A stretch of DNA of 47,142 bases from Verrucomicrobiales bacterium (lineage in GTDB: Bacteria > Verrucomicrobiota > Verrucomicrobiia > Verrucomicrobiales > DEV007). The first letter of the stretch is position 1. Each line of letters starts with the position of its first letter. The position numbers and the translations under genes were made by a program. The stretch covers positions 1 to 47,142 of the forward strand of contig JANQJH010000103.1 of the NCBI GenBank assembly GCA_028281705.1. The letters are read 5' to 3'. Below, piece after piece: positions 9,541-17,278 of the stretch. Under the pieces are notes generated by a model that did no database searches, was not told the DNA's origin, and worked only from the letters and a program-made list of their open reading frames with translations.

Positions 9541-9559
9541 TCACGTTGGGGGAACGTGA
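9541..9559. terminator. Short hairpin downstream of the dehydratase gene
   Basis: TCACGTT and AACGTGA form a perfect 7-base stem around GGGGG, 59 bases after the dehydratase stop. Only a short A-rich stretch follows and no T-run, so it may be an mRNA 3' stabiliser or a weak terminator. Confidence 0.4.
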
Positions 9560-9581
9560 AAATGTGGGGCACCTCTTTCAC

Positions 9582-9619
9582 CAAAACAAAACCCCCGGGG
9601 GCCGAGGCTCCCGGGGGTT
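9582..9619 (-). terminator. Intrinsic terminator of the sigma factor gene
   Basis: AACCCCCGGG (9590-9599) pairs with CCCGGGGGTT (9610-9619) to give a 10-base GC-rich stem. Read on the minus strand it is followed by TTTGTTTTGG, the U-tract expected of a Rho-independent terminator. It lies 34 bases beyond the sigma gene stop. Confidence 0.88.
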
Positions 9620-9653
9620 CTGAAAATATGTTGAACGTCTAAGGGAGAAAACC

Positions 9654-10568
9654 TTAGTCGATGGTCTCCGCGAAGGGAGACGGCTTCTTCGTCACCAGAT
9701 CTGGCAGGTTTTTCGGACGAAGACCGCGTGCAGGACGGGGACCGGGATCTTCTTTCTTCTGCAGGGCACGGCGCAATTTCTTCAGAGCGATGTTCTGCAA
9801 CTGACGGATACGCTCACGGGTGACACCGAATTCCTGACCGACCTCTTCAAGCGTCTTCGGCTTCTGCCCATTGAGCCCGAAGCGAGCGTCAATGATGGAA
9901 CGCTCACGGTCGTCGAGGACGCTCAAGAGCCCCTCGAGTTGGCCGTGCATGTTCTTGTGGCTCAGCAGCTCGAATGGCGTGTCCGCGGCGTCGTCACCGA
10001 CGATCTCGCCGAACTCAGTGCTATCGTCATCGCTGATCGGAGCATCGAGGGAAGCCGGGCGAAGCGAGGCGGCTTTCAGCTGGGAAAGCTTGCCGCGATC
10101 GATTCCGATCTCTTCGGCCAGTTCGTCATCGGTGGGCTCGCGTCCAAGCTCTTCGCTCATGGACATGGCCACGCGCCGCATCTTGGAGATCTTGTCCACC
10201 ATGTGGACGGGAAGGCGAATGGTCTTACTCTGATTGGCCAGGGCACGCTTGATGGACTGTTTGATCCACCAGGCGGCGTAGGTGCTCAGCTTGCCTCCCT
10301 TGTTGGGGTCAAAGCGCTCCACGGCCTTCATCAGGCCGATGTTGCCTTCGGAGATCAGGTCGAGCAGCGGGAGGCCGTAGTTGGCGTAATCCTGGGCGAT
10401 CTTGACGACCAAGCGGAGATTCGCACGGATCATGTGCGAACGAGCTTCTTTGTCGCCGACCTTAATGCGGTCAGCCAATTCAATCTCCTGTTCGGGGGTC
10501 AAGAGATCGGTCTTACCGATCTCGCGGAGGTAAATTTTGATGCCGCCGTCTAATTCTAAGTTAGCCAT
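9654..10568 (-). CDS. Sigma-70 family RNA polymerase sigma factor (primary/group 1-2 type)
   Basis: 304 residues. Region 1.2 has GGIKIYLREIGK. Region 2 has DLISEGNIGLMKAVERFDP and STYAAWWIKQSIKRAL (-10 recognition and melting). Region 3 follows, then region 4 with TLEEVGQEFGVTRERIRQLQ (-35 helix-turn-helix). There is no long N-terminal region 1.1, so it is compact like RpoS/SigB-type or small primary sigma factors of several phyla. Whether it is the main housekeeping sigma cannot be decided here. About 35 residues beyond region 4 form a basic/proline-rich C-terminal tail. It is monocistronic, with its own terminator. Confidence 0.93.
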   Translation of the reverse strand: MANLELDGGIKIYLREIGKTDLLTPEQEIELADRIKVGDKEARSHMIRANLRLVVKIAQDYANYGLPLLDLISEGNIGLMKAVERFDPNKGGKLSTYAAWWIKQSIKRALANQSKTIRLPVHMVDKISKMRRVAMSMSEELGREPTDDELAEEIGIDRGKLSQLKAASLRPASLDAPISDDDSTEFGEIVGDDAADTPFELLSHKNMHGQLEGLLSVLDDRERSIIDARFGLNGQKPKTLEEVGQEFGVTRERIRQLQNIALKKLRRALQKKEDPGPRPARGLRPKNLPDLVTKKPSPFAETID

Positions 10569-10957
10569 AGTACTTATTCAGGTTTTCCGTTCGATGGTTT
10601 TGGCATGGGGTCGAATGGCGCTCAGATGGTGGTGGCGGCTCTTGCTGCTCTGGAGTGGGGTTAGCCCAAGGGTCTGAGTGCGATTAATTACCTAAAGGTC
10701 TCTGACATCGAAACGGGTTGGGAGTTCAAGCAAGATAATTGAAGCTGTCAATCAGTGAAATACGGTATTTTCCGAAAAATGCAATAATATTTGGTAGCTT
10801 TCTGGGATTTTTAGAATCAGAAGCTTCAATATAAGACGGAAAAGTGAGGTTTTATCACCTGTAAAACGTAATTTGGACGGGAATGTTTCTGGGAAGAGTC
10901 GAAATTTTTCAGAGTCTTTTTCCACAAGTCTTGGACTCATGGAGGGCGTGAATTCGC
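10569..10957. other. AT-rich divergent intergenic region
   Basis: Most of the 510-base gap between the sigma gene and the ammonium transporter is markedly AT-rich (about 10,730-10,930) compared with its surroundings. It should hold the sigma-gene promoter on the minus strand. A TTGACA-like hexamer occurs on the minus strand at 10746-10751 without a good partner. A 98-codon minus-strand frame here lacks protein-like composition and is not called. Confidence 0.5.
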
Positions 10958-10969
10958 CACCAAATGGTG
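10958..10969 (+). promoter_or_regulatory. Possible NtrC-type enhancer site
   Basis: CACCA-AA-TGGTG is a perfect inverted repeat, extended on the right to TGGTGC. The known NtrC site has half-sites TGCACCA and TGGTGCA three bases apart; here the gap is two, so helical phasing differs slightly. It sits about 34 bases upstream of the sigma-54 element, in the region where activators of this class bind. Inference from pattern and position. Confidence 0.35.
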
Positions 10970-11002
10970 CCTTCTGTCGTTTAGGGGTGTTTCTCGAAGA
11001 TG

Positions 11003-11018
11003 TGGCATAGGAGTTGCT
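11003..11018 (+). promoter_or_regulatory. Sigma-54 (-24/-12) promoter of amtB
   Basis: TGGCAT-N5-TTGCT matches the sigma-54 consensus TGGCAC-N5-TTGCW at 10 of 11 defined positions, with the invariant GG and GC at the right spacing. A transcription start near 11,030 would leave a leader of about 50 bases before the amtB ATG. It fits nitrogen-limited expression by RpoN plus an NtrC-like activator, neither of which is in the window. Confidence 0.7.
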
Positions 11019-11078
11019 TGCGCATTCGTTCCAGTCCCAGGCCCGCACAGCCTGCGACCAACCAACTCTATTCCTTCT

Positions 11079-12383
11079 ATGACGAATAATCTACTCACTC
11101 GAAAATCTCTCCTCTGTCTTTTTCTCTCCGGCCTGCCCATGGTGGCCTCGGCGCAGGAGGAGGCGGAGTCGGCCCTGAACTCCGGGGACACCGCCTGGAT
11201 GATTGTCGCCACGGTCCTGGTGCTTTTCATGACCTTACCCGGACTGGCCCTCTTTTACGGGGGGCTGGTGCGCTCGAAGAACGTGCTCTCGGTGCTCGTG
11301 CAGTGTCTCGTGATCGCCAGTGTGATGTCGATTCTCTGGATCATTTACGGATTCAGCTTTGCGGTCACGGAGGGAAATGCCTTCATCGGAGGCGGAAGCG
11401 AGGTCTTTCTCAAAGGGACTACGGTCGACACGCTCGAAGGGACGATTCCGAAGTCGGTTTTCATCATGTTCCAGATGACCTTCGCCATCATCACGCCCGC
11501 GCTGATCATCGGTGCGTTTGCCGAGCGGATGAAATTCAGCGCCGTGATGATCTTCACCAGTCTTTGGTTCACCTTGAGCTATCTGCCGGTGTGGCACATG
11601 GCGTGGAACGGTGACGGACTCTTCGCCGGATGGGGCGTCGAGGATTTTGCCGGAGGTACCGTGGTGCACATCAACGCGGGGATCGCCGGTTTGCTTGCCT
11701 GCATCATGGTCGGGCCGCGCCGGGGCTATGGGAAGGTGATCATGGCGCCGCACAGTGTGCCCATGACGGTGATCGGAGCGTGCATGCTTTGGGTTGGCTG
11801 GTTTGGGTTCAATGCGGGAAGCGCGGTGACGGCTGACGGAACCGCCGGCATGGCCATGTTGGTTACGCAGGTGGCCACGGCGGCGGCCGTTCTGGGCTGG
11901 CTCGCGGTGGAATCGATCATTTCAGGAAAGCCGACCGCAGTGGGAGCGGCCACCGGAGCGGTTGCGGGACTGGTGGCAATCACGCCGGCCTCGGGAAGCT
12001 GCGGTCCCATGGGGGCCCTCTTGATCGGGGTTGCATCCGGCGTGGTCTGTTACTTTTGCGCCACCACCTTGAAGCGGGCGCTGGGCTACGATGACAGCCT
12101 CGATGTCTTTGGGGTTCACGGCGTCGGCGGCATCGTCGGTGCGGTCCTCACCGGTGTCTGCATGGCCCCGGCCCTGGGCGGCTCGGGCGGGGATGACTTC
12201 AACATGGTGAGCCAGGTGGTCGTCCAGGTGAAGAGTATCCTCGTCACGATTCTCTGGAGCGGCGTGGTTTCCGCCGTGGTGCTTGCAGCCCTCAAGGCGA
12301 CCATTGGACTGCGGGCCAGCGAGTCCGATGAAGAGCGCGGCCTGGACCAGACGGCGCACAGCGAGAGCGCCTACGAGCATTAG
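11079..12383 (+). CDS. amtB: Ammonium transporter, Amt/Mep/Rh family
   Basis: 434 residues with an N-terminal signal-like segment (about residues 1-25, ending ASAQ) and roughly eleven membrane helices. Family motifs are MTLPGLALFYGGLVRSKNVLS, FAIITPALIIGAFAERM, FAGGTVVHINAGIAGL (pore His region), WVGWFGFNAGSA and DVFGVHGVGGIVGA (second pore His). It imports ammonium across the inner membrane for assimilation. No glnK/PII gene is next to it, unlike the common glnK-amtB pair. Transcription is probably sigma-54 dependent, and a strong terminator follows. Confidence 0.96.
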   Translation: MTNNLLTRKSLLCLFLSGLPMVASAQEEAESALNSGDTAWMIVATVLVLFMTLPGLALFYGGLVRSKNVLSVLVQCLVIASVMSILWIIYGFSFAVTEGNAFIGGGSEVFLKGTTVDTLEGTIPKSVFIMFQMTFAIITPALIIGAFAERMKFSAVMIFTSLWFTLSYLPVWHMAWNGDGLFAGWGVEDFAGGTVVHINAGIAGLLACIMVGPRRGYGKVIMAPHSVPMTVIGACMLWVGWFGFNAGSAVTADGTAGMAMLVTQVATAAAVLGWLAVESIISGKPTAVGAATGAVAGLVAITPASGSCGPMGALLIGVASGVVCYFCATTLKRALGYDDSLDVFGVHGVGGIVGAVLTGVCMAPALGGSGGDDFNMVSQVVVQVKSILVTILWSGVVSAVVLAALKATIGLRASESDEERGLDQTAHSESAYEH

Positions 12384-12416
12384 AACATCTTTATTTGTAA
12401 TCACGGAGTCTGTGAG

Positions 12417-12461
12417 ACGCCGCCTGTGGGACGTTTGTCCCTGGGCGGCGTTTTCTTTTCC
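12417..12461 (+). terminator. Intrinsic terminator of amtB
   Basis: ACGCCGCC (12417-12424) pairs with GGCGGCGT (12444-12451). An inner GGGAC/GTCCC pair gives a long two-part stem. TTTTCTTTTCC follows on the plus strand. It starts 34 bases after the amtB stop. Confidence 0.9.
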
Positions 12462-12497
12462 GCTTGTCGGCTGGGCCTGGGTATAGAAGCTCTCCCA

Positions 12498-14486
12498 ATG
12501 AGAATTTTGCTGTTTCTTTTCGGATGCATGGCGGCGGTGTCGCCCATGCTCACGGCGCAACAGTCGACTGGAATTCAGACGTCCCGGCCGGGCAAGGCGC
12601 TGGCTCTTCCCAAAGGTGATGACATGTTTCATTTCGTCATCTTTGCCGATCGCACGGGCGGACCCGCCGAGGGCATCGAGATTCTGGAACAAGCGGTGAC
12701 AGACACGAATCTACTGGATCCCGATCTCGTGATGACCGTGGGCGATTTGATCAACGGTTACAATGAAGCCCCGCAGTGGATGGAGCAGATGGAAGAGTTT
12801 CACGGCGTGATGGATGGTCTCAAGATGCCGTGGTTTCCCGTGGCGGGGAATCATGACGTGTATTGGCGGGGCAAGGATCCCAAAGATCGGCCGCTACGTG
12901 AGCACGAGGAGAACTATGAAAAGCATTTTGGCCCTCTGTGGTACTGGTTTGAGCACAAGGAGCGAGGGTTTCTCGTGCTCTACACGGATGAGACGGGAAA
13001 TCTGGATAAGCCGAAGAACTTCAACGATGCCGAGCAGATCCAGATGAGTGAAGAGCAACTGACCTGGCTCAGTAAATCACTCGGGGCGATGAAGCATTTG
13101 AAACAAGTGTTTGTCTTTCTCCACCACCCACGATGGCTGGCCAGGTACCGGGAGAGCAACTGGGATGAGGTGCATCAGCGATTGGCTGAAGCCGGGAATG
13201 TCCGGGCGGTCTTTGCCGGACATATCCACCGTCTCAATTACGGCGGGTTCCAGGACGGCATCGAGTACTTTGCCCTCGCCACCACCGGCGGATCCATGCC
13301 CGGTCACATGCCGCAAATCGGCTATGTTCACCATCTCAACATCGTTACGGTGCGGGAAGACTCCATGGCGGTGGCGATTCTGCCAGTGGGGAGCACCATC
13401 GATCCGACGCTGTATTCCAAGGAGCGCCTTGGTGAACTCGACGCCCTCCGCAATCTCGGCCTGGCATCCGCCTACGGCCCCTTGCGCGTCGATGAGGAAG
13501 GGTCGATCAATGCCGAGTATGGGGCGCGGTGTTCGAACCCGACTTCTCAGCCGATCGAACTTACTCTGAGCGTGGACTCCCCGCCCGGGTCCTGGCGCAT
13601 CCTGCCGAGTCATCGTCATCTTCGATTGGAACCCAGTGAAAGCAAGACACTGAGTTTTCGCGTGCAACGATCCGGAGGGAGTATGGATGCCGACTCCTTC
13701 AGCCTTCCCCGGATGTCGCTCGATATCGATTACCTCGAGGGATCGGGAACTCGCGTGAGCCTGCCCACGCGAAGCCACGAAGTTCCCGTCACCTTGAGCA
13801 GCGCGCTACCGGAGTCCCTCTTTGAGGGTGAGGACAATCAGGTTTTGTCGGTTTCGGAGAAGAGCGCGGTGAGAGTGGATTCGAAGAATCTGGACTTGCC
13901 GGCGGACGCTGCCTTCACGCTCGAAGCATGGATTCAGTTAGACAAGGAGGTGGAGCAGAGCCCGGTGATTGCCAAGACGGAGAGTTCGGAGTTCGGCCTT
14001 TGGATTCAGGAGGGCCGCTTGCAGTTTGATGTGCACGTGGCGGGATCCTACCATTCGGTGAAAATGACTGACAAACTGGCTACGGGAGAGTGGTATCATG
14101 TGGCCGGCGTCTACGATCTGGAAGAAATGCGTTTCTATGTGGACGGGCAATTGGTGGGTGAACCCTTGGCCGTCTCGGGGCCTCGGACGATCAACGAGCA
14201 TCCCCTCTACGTGGGAGGCGATCCAGATAGCCGCGGGCGGGCGAGCCGGTTTTTTCAGGGCAAGATCGACGAAGTGCGCCTCAGCCGCGGGGTGCGCTAT
14301 ACCGGGGAAGCCTTTGAGCGCGCCCACCGCCACGAGCCGGATGCCGAGACCTTGCTCCTCCTGCATTTTGATCACGCCTTGGGCGTTTTTCATCCCGACC
14401 ACAGCGATCAGGCGGCGCACGCGGTCTCCACCGGTGGCGGGGCCGTTCTGGTGGAGGATGATTTGCCTCCCCTGGACACAGACTAG
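12498..14486 (+). CDS. Secreted metallophosphoesterase with C-terminal LamG-like domain
   Basis: 662 residues from ATG 12498, with a signal peptide of about 20 residues ending at LTAQ. The calcineurin-like phosphoesterase domain (residues 40-300) has FVIFADRTGG, VGDLINGYNE, GNHDVYW, FLHHPRW and FAGHIHRLNY. The usual first-motif DxH reads ADR, as in a family of DRTGG-type phosphoesterases, so metal coordination may differ. After a beta-rich linker, residues 470-640 form a concanavalin/LamG-like domain (FTLEAWIQL, ATGEWYHVAGVYD, MRFYVDGQLVG, GKIDEVRLSRGV), typical of carbohydrate or surface binding. The upstream frame running into the amtB terminator is not coding. Substrate unknown; probably periplasmic or secreted. 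Confidence 0.85.
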   Translation: MRILLFLFGCMAAVSPMLTAQQSTGIQTSRPGKALALPKGDDMFHFVIFADRTGGPAEGIEILEQAVTDTNLLDPDLVMTVGDLINGYNEAPQWMEQMEEFHGVMDGLKMPWFPVAGNHDVYWRGKDPKDRPLREHEENYEKHFGPLWYWFEHKERGFLVLYTDETGNLDKPKNFNDAEQIQMSEEQLTWLSKSLGAMKHLKQVFVFLHHPRWLARYRESNWDEVHQRLAEAGNVRAVFAGHIHRLNYGGFQDGIEYFALATTGGSMPGHMPQIGYVHHLNIVTVREDSMAVAILPVGSTIDPTLYSKERLGELDALRNLGLASAYGPLRVDEEGSINAEYGARCSNPTSQPIELTLSVDSPPGSWRILPSHRHLRLEPSESKTLSFRVQRSGGSMDADSFSLPRMSLDIDYLEGSGTRVSLPTRSHEVPVTLSSALPESLFEGEDNQVLSVSEKSAVRVDSKNLDLPADAAFTLEAWIQLDKEVEQSPVIAKTESSEFGLWIQEGRLQFDVHVAGSYHSVKMTDKLATGEWYHVAGVYDLEEMRFYVDGQLVGEPLAVSGPRTINEHPLYVGGDPDSRGRASRFFQGKIDEVRLSRGVRYTGEAFERAHRHEPDAETLLLLHFDHALGVFHPDHSDQAAHAVSTGGGAVLVEDDLPPLDTD

Positions 14487-14508
14487 AATGAGGCTTTTCG
14501 AGTGGGAT

Positions 14509-14525
14509 TTGACAAGAATTGCCAA
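14509..14525. promoter_or_regulatory. Possible ParD operator
   Basis: TTGACAA-GAA-TTGCCAA is an imperfect inverted repeat (6 of 7 positions paired) 32 bases before the parD start. Ribbon-helix-helix antitoxins commonly bind such repeats to repress their own operon. Its TTGACA could also act as a -35 element. Pattern-based only. Confidence 0.3.
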
Positions 14526-14557
14526 ATCGCGTTGGTTTGGGCGATGGAGGCAAGCTT

Positions 14558-14833
14558 ATGAGCACCCTGAAAATCTCCCTGCCCGACTCGATGCGAGCCA
14601 GTGTGGAAGCGGTGGTCAGAGAAGGCGGATACAGCACTGCGAGTGAGTACGTTCGGGAACTCATTCGAAATGATCAGAATCGCAAGGGTCGAGAGAAGCT
14701 TGAGGCGCTCCTGGTGGAAGGAGTTGGATCCGGAGAATCATTGCCAGTGGATCAGGCGTTTTGGACTGACATGAGGGCAGACTTGACCGCTCGTTTGAAA
14801 CAGGCTGGCGGTGAAGAAAAGGCTTCAGATTAG
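14558..14833 (+). CDS. parD: ParD-like ribbon-helix-helix antitoxin
   Basis: 91 residues. The N-terminus STLKISLPDSMRASVEAVV and GGYSTASEYVRELIRNDQ is the classic ParD/CopG ribbon-helix-helix DNA-binding domain. The C-terminal half is the flexible part that wraps the toxin. A good Shine-Dalgarno sequence (GGAGG, 14546-14550) precedes ATG 14558, unusual for this window. The end overlaps parE by 23 bases, which couples their translation. It neutralises ParE and probably autoregulates. Confidence 0.9.
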   Translation: MSTLKISLPDSMRASVEAVVREGGYSTASEYVRELIRNDQNRKGREKLEALLVEGVGSGESLPVDQAFWTDMRADLTARLKQAGGEEKASD

Positions 14834-15134
14834 GCCTTTGGCCAAAGAGGACGTGCATGAGCACTTTCTCCGAATTGCGGGTGAGAACTCGGTGGTCGCC
14901 TTCCGATTTCTCGAGGCGGCTGAGCAGGCATTCAATCGGATTCAGGGCGAGCCAGGAGTGGGCTCCTCACGATATTCCCAGACCCGGGGGTTTCCCGGCC
15001 TTCGAATGTGGCCGATCCGGGGGTTTGAGAAATACTTAATCTTCTATCTCGACGCGGACAATGCCATCGACATCATCCGCGTTCTTCATGGAGCGAGAGA
15101 TCTGCCACAGATCCTTTCGGATTCCGACGGCTGA
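14811..15134 (+). CDS. parE: ParE/RelE-superfamily toxin
   Basis: 107 residues from GTG 14811, the only suitable start, inside the end of parD. The ParE/RelE fold is visible as RPLAKEDVHEHFLRI, a helical stretch, RMWPIRGFEKYLIFYL and IIRVLHGARDLP (the conserved terminal strand and RD). ParE toxins poison DNA gyrase; RelE relatives cut mRNA. The RGFEKYLIFY ... VLHGARD pattern favours ParE. The module appears intact. Confidence 0.9.
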   Translation: MKKRLQIRPLAKEDVHEHFLRIAGENSVVAFRFLEAAEQAFNRIQGEPGVGSSRYSQTRGFPGLRMWPIRGFEKYLIFYLDADNAIDIIRVLHGARDLPQILSDSDG

Positions 15135-15270
15135 TCCCCAGTCCATGGATCACCTCCATGCGCGCGTTTCCCGTAGAGGATTAGGGATCCTAGGCCGTGC
15201 GTGCGGGCGGAAGTCTGCGATCACTCGGGTGGGATCAGCGGCCATCGAAGATGTGTTCCGGGGCGCATAA

Positions 15271-15282
15271 CGCTTGCAAGCG
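15271..15282. promoter_or_regulatory. 12-base perfect palindrome upstream of moeB
   Basis: CGCTTGCAAGCG lies 26 bases before the GTG start of the MoeB-rhodanese gene, in a 174-base gap after parE. It could be a regulator-binding site. Nothing else clear is seen in this gap. Confidence 0.25.
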
Positions 15283-15308
15283 CATCGATTGGACGTTGGA
15301 TTCACTTC

Positions 15309-16448
15309 GTGAATTTGAATCCCAAGGAATTGGAGCGCTACGCGCGGCATATCACCCTGCCGCAGGTGGGTCTGGAAGGTCAGGAGCGGCTGAAGGAGGC
15401 AAGGGTCTTGTGCATCGGAGCCGGCGGGCTGGGGTCTCCGGTCACGATGTACCTGGCGGCCGCCGGGGTGGGGCATCTGGGGGTGGTGGACGCCGATACG
15501 GTCGACGCCTCGAATCTTCACCGCCAACTCCTCCATGGCGAGTCTGACATAGGAGCGAAGAAACTCGACTCGGCCAAACGGACCCTGAGTGAGATCAATC
15601 CGCATGTCGAGTTGGCCTGCCATGACGCCCTCTTCCAGGCGAGCAACGCCGTGGAACTGGCCCGCGGGTATGACTTGATCATTGATGGGACTGACAATTT
15701 CCCCACGCGTTATCTGAGTAACGACGTGGCCTTCTTTTTGGGGATCCCCAACGTTTACGGGTCGATCTACCAGTTTGAAGGCCAGGTGAGTTTTTTTGCC
15801 CCGCGGGACGGAGGCCCCTGTTATCGCTGTCTCTTCCCCACGCCTCCCAAGCCGGGCATGGTGCCTAGCTGCGCGGAAGGTGGCGTGTTTGGCGTTCTCC
15901 CTGGCTTGGTCGGGTCCTTGCAGGCCACCGAAGCGATCAAGTGGATCCTCCAGATAGGCAAACCCCTCACGGGCAGGTTGGTCCACGTCGACACGCTAAG
16001 CATGCGGGTGCGAAGCTTTGATCTGAGAAAGGATCCTCAGTGTCCCTTGTGTGGCGATGAGCCTTCCATTACTGAGTTGATTGATTACGAGGCTTTCTGC
16101 GGCTTGCCCCAGGGAGACGAAGCCGAGGTGCCCGAGGTGACAGCGGCGGAACTCGCGGAACTCTTGCAGTCGTCGCCGGAAGAAATTCTGCTTGTCGATG
16201 TGCGTGAGGAGTTTGAACGGGCCATTTGCAAGATCGATGCGGCGAGGCATGTGCGCCTGGCGGATCTGTCAGATCAGTTAGGCGATCTGCCGCGGGACAA
16301 GCGTGTCATCTTTCATTGCAAGTCGGGAGTGCGGAGTGAGCGGGCCCTGCGGCAGGCGCAGGAAGCTGGACTGGAGCAGGTGGCGCACCTCGCGGGGGGC
16401 ATTCTGGCCTGGGGTGAGCAGGTGGATCCTGAGATGGCGGCGTATTGA
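15309..16448 (+). CDS. moeB: MoeB/ThiF-type adenylyltransferase with rhodanese domain
   Basis: 379 residues from GTG 15309, where the family N-terminus NPKELERYARHITLPQVG begins. The E1-like domain has the ATP-binding GAGGLGSPVTMYLAAAGVG, DGTDNFPTRYL and zinc cysteine pairs CYRC and CPLC. The C-terminal rhodanese domain (about residues 278-376) has LVDVREEFE and active-site HCKSGVRS. Such fusions adenylate and then thiocarboxylate the C-terminus of a ubiquitin-like sulfur carrier (MoaD/ThiS/CysO type) for molybdopterin, thiamine, cysteine or tRNA thiolation. No carrier or moa gene lies nearby, so the partner is not known. MoeZ-like is an equal name. Confidence 0.92.
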   Translation: MNLNPKELERYARHITLPQVGLEGQERLKEARVLCIGAGGLGSPVTMYLAAAGVGHLGVVDADTVDASNLHRQLLHGESDIGAKKLDSAKRTLSEINPHVELACHDALFQASNAVELARGYDLIIDGTDNFPTRYLSNDVAFFLGIPNVYGSIYQFEGQVSFFAPRDGGPCYRCLFPTPPKPGMVPSCAEGGVFGVLPGLVGSLQATEAIKWILQIGKPLTGRLVHVDTLSMRVRSFDLRKDPQCPLCGDEPSITELIDYEAFCGLPQGDEAEVPEVTAAELAELLQSSPEEILLVDVREEFERAICKIDAARHVRLADLSDQLGDLPRDKRVIFHCKSGVRSERALRQAQEAGLEQVAHLAGGILAWGEQVDPEMAAY

Positions 16449-16503
16449 CAAGTTTTTCTTATCACGACTTGATTGAGCGGATAGATCTTGATCCTGATGA
16501 CCC

Positions 16504-16983
16504 GTGGCCGAATCAATCTACATCGAAACCACCGTTCCGAGTCTCCACGTGGCGAGATCATCCTCGTTCTTGCTTGAAGCTGCTCGTCAACAAGTGACGC
16601 GAGACTGGTGGGACAACTATCGCAGAGATTTTGATTTGGTTTGTTCGCAGACTGTTCTGGATGAATGCGCGCGAGGCGAAGCTGAGATGGCTGCCAGGCG
16701 CCTCAAGCTTCTCGATTCGGTGCCGTTGCTCGAATTGAGCGACGGCGTCCTGGCAATAGCGCAGGATCTCGTGGCTAGGGGCATCATCCCTACAAGAGCC
16801 GCGGATGATGCTGTTCACATTGCAGTTGCTTCACTTCACGAAGTCGACTATCTTTTAACTTGGAATTGCAAACATATCGCGAATCCTCGCAATTGGCGTA
16901 GGATATCAGACTGCTTGGCCGCTCACGGTCTGCGTTCACCTGTCATTTGCACGCCAGAAGACCTCATTGGAGATGATCACTAA
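16504..16983 (+). CDS. PIN-domain (VapC-like) toxin
   Basis: 159 residues from GTG 16504. It starts IYIETTVPSL, a hallmark of a VapC-like PIN subgroup, with acidic residues placed for the PIN nuclease centre: Glu in IYIETT, Asp/Glu in LDECARGEAEMA, Asp-Asp in DDAVHIAVA, and LLTWNCKHIANP near the end. Expected activity is Mg-dependent RNA cleavage, typically of tRNA or rRNA in VapC toxins. A TTGACA hexamer at 16445-16450 overlaps the moeB stop and could serve as a -35, but the -10 is weak. The small downstream gene overlaps it by 11 bases and is the likely antitoxin. Confidence 0.85.
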   Translation: MAESIYIETTVPSLHVARSSSFLLEAARQQVTRDWWDNYRRDFDLVCSQTVLDECARGEAEMAARRLKLLDSVPLLELSDGVLAIAQDLVARGIIPTRAADDAVHIAVASLHEVDYLLTWNCKHIANPRNWRRISDCLAAHGLRSPVICTPEDLIGDDH

Positions 16984-17167
16984 GACAAAAGAAACGATAC
17001 TCCAACACATTCGTTCCTTGAAGGAAGAGAATGCGGCAGAATATGAGTTTTCGCTTGAGGCAATCATTGAATCTGCACGTCAGCGACAGGAGGCTTCTTC
17101 TCATCCCGTTATCCGGCTCAGGAAGCGAGAACAGCGTGTTGAGCGCAAGCGCGAAGATCGTTTTTGA
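16973..17167 (+). CDS. Probable antitoxin partner of the PIN toxin
   Basis: 64 residues from ATG 16973, overlapping the end of the PIN gene. Highly charged and helical: ILQHIRSLKEENAAEYEF ... AIIESARQRQEASSHPV followed by an Arg/Lys-rich tail. Its size, charge, overlap and company fit an antitoxin of the PIN family. No DNA-binding motif is obvious. The order is toxin first, antitoxin second, the reverse of canonical vapBC. Assignment rests on context. Confidence 0.65.
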   Translation: MITKTKETILQHIRSLKEENAAEYEFSLEAIIESARQRQEASSHPVIRLRKREQRVERKREDRF

Positions 17168-17278
17168 TTGAATAGGTCGAGGTAGATTGGAACAGTCGTT
17201 TCCATTTTTTTGGCACCTCGATCTTGTAAATGACCTCCGGCAATCAAGATGCAGACTGGGCTGACAAGAGTGTCCGCA

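Noticed and set aside
10752-11048. 98-codon minus-strand frame before amtB
   Set aside because: AT-rich intergenic DNA with non-protein-like composition that overlaps the sigma-54 promoter.
12426-12497. Upstream extension of the phosphoesterase gene
   Set aside because: It runs through the amtB terminator hairpin; a signal peptide begins exactly at ATG 12498.
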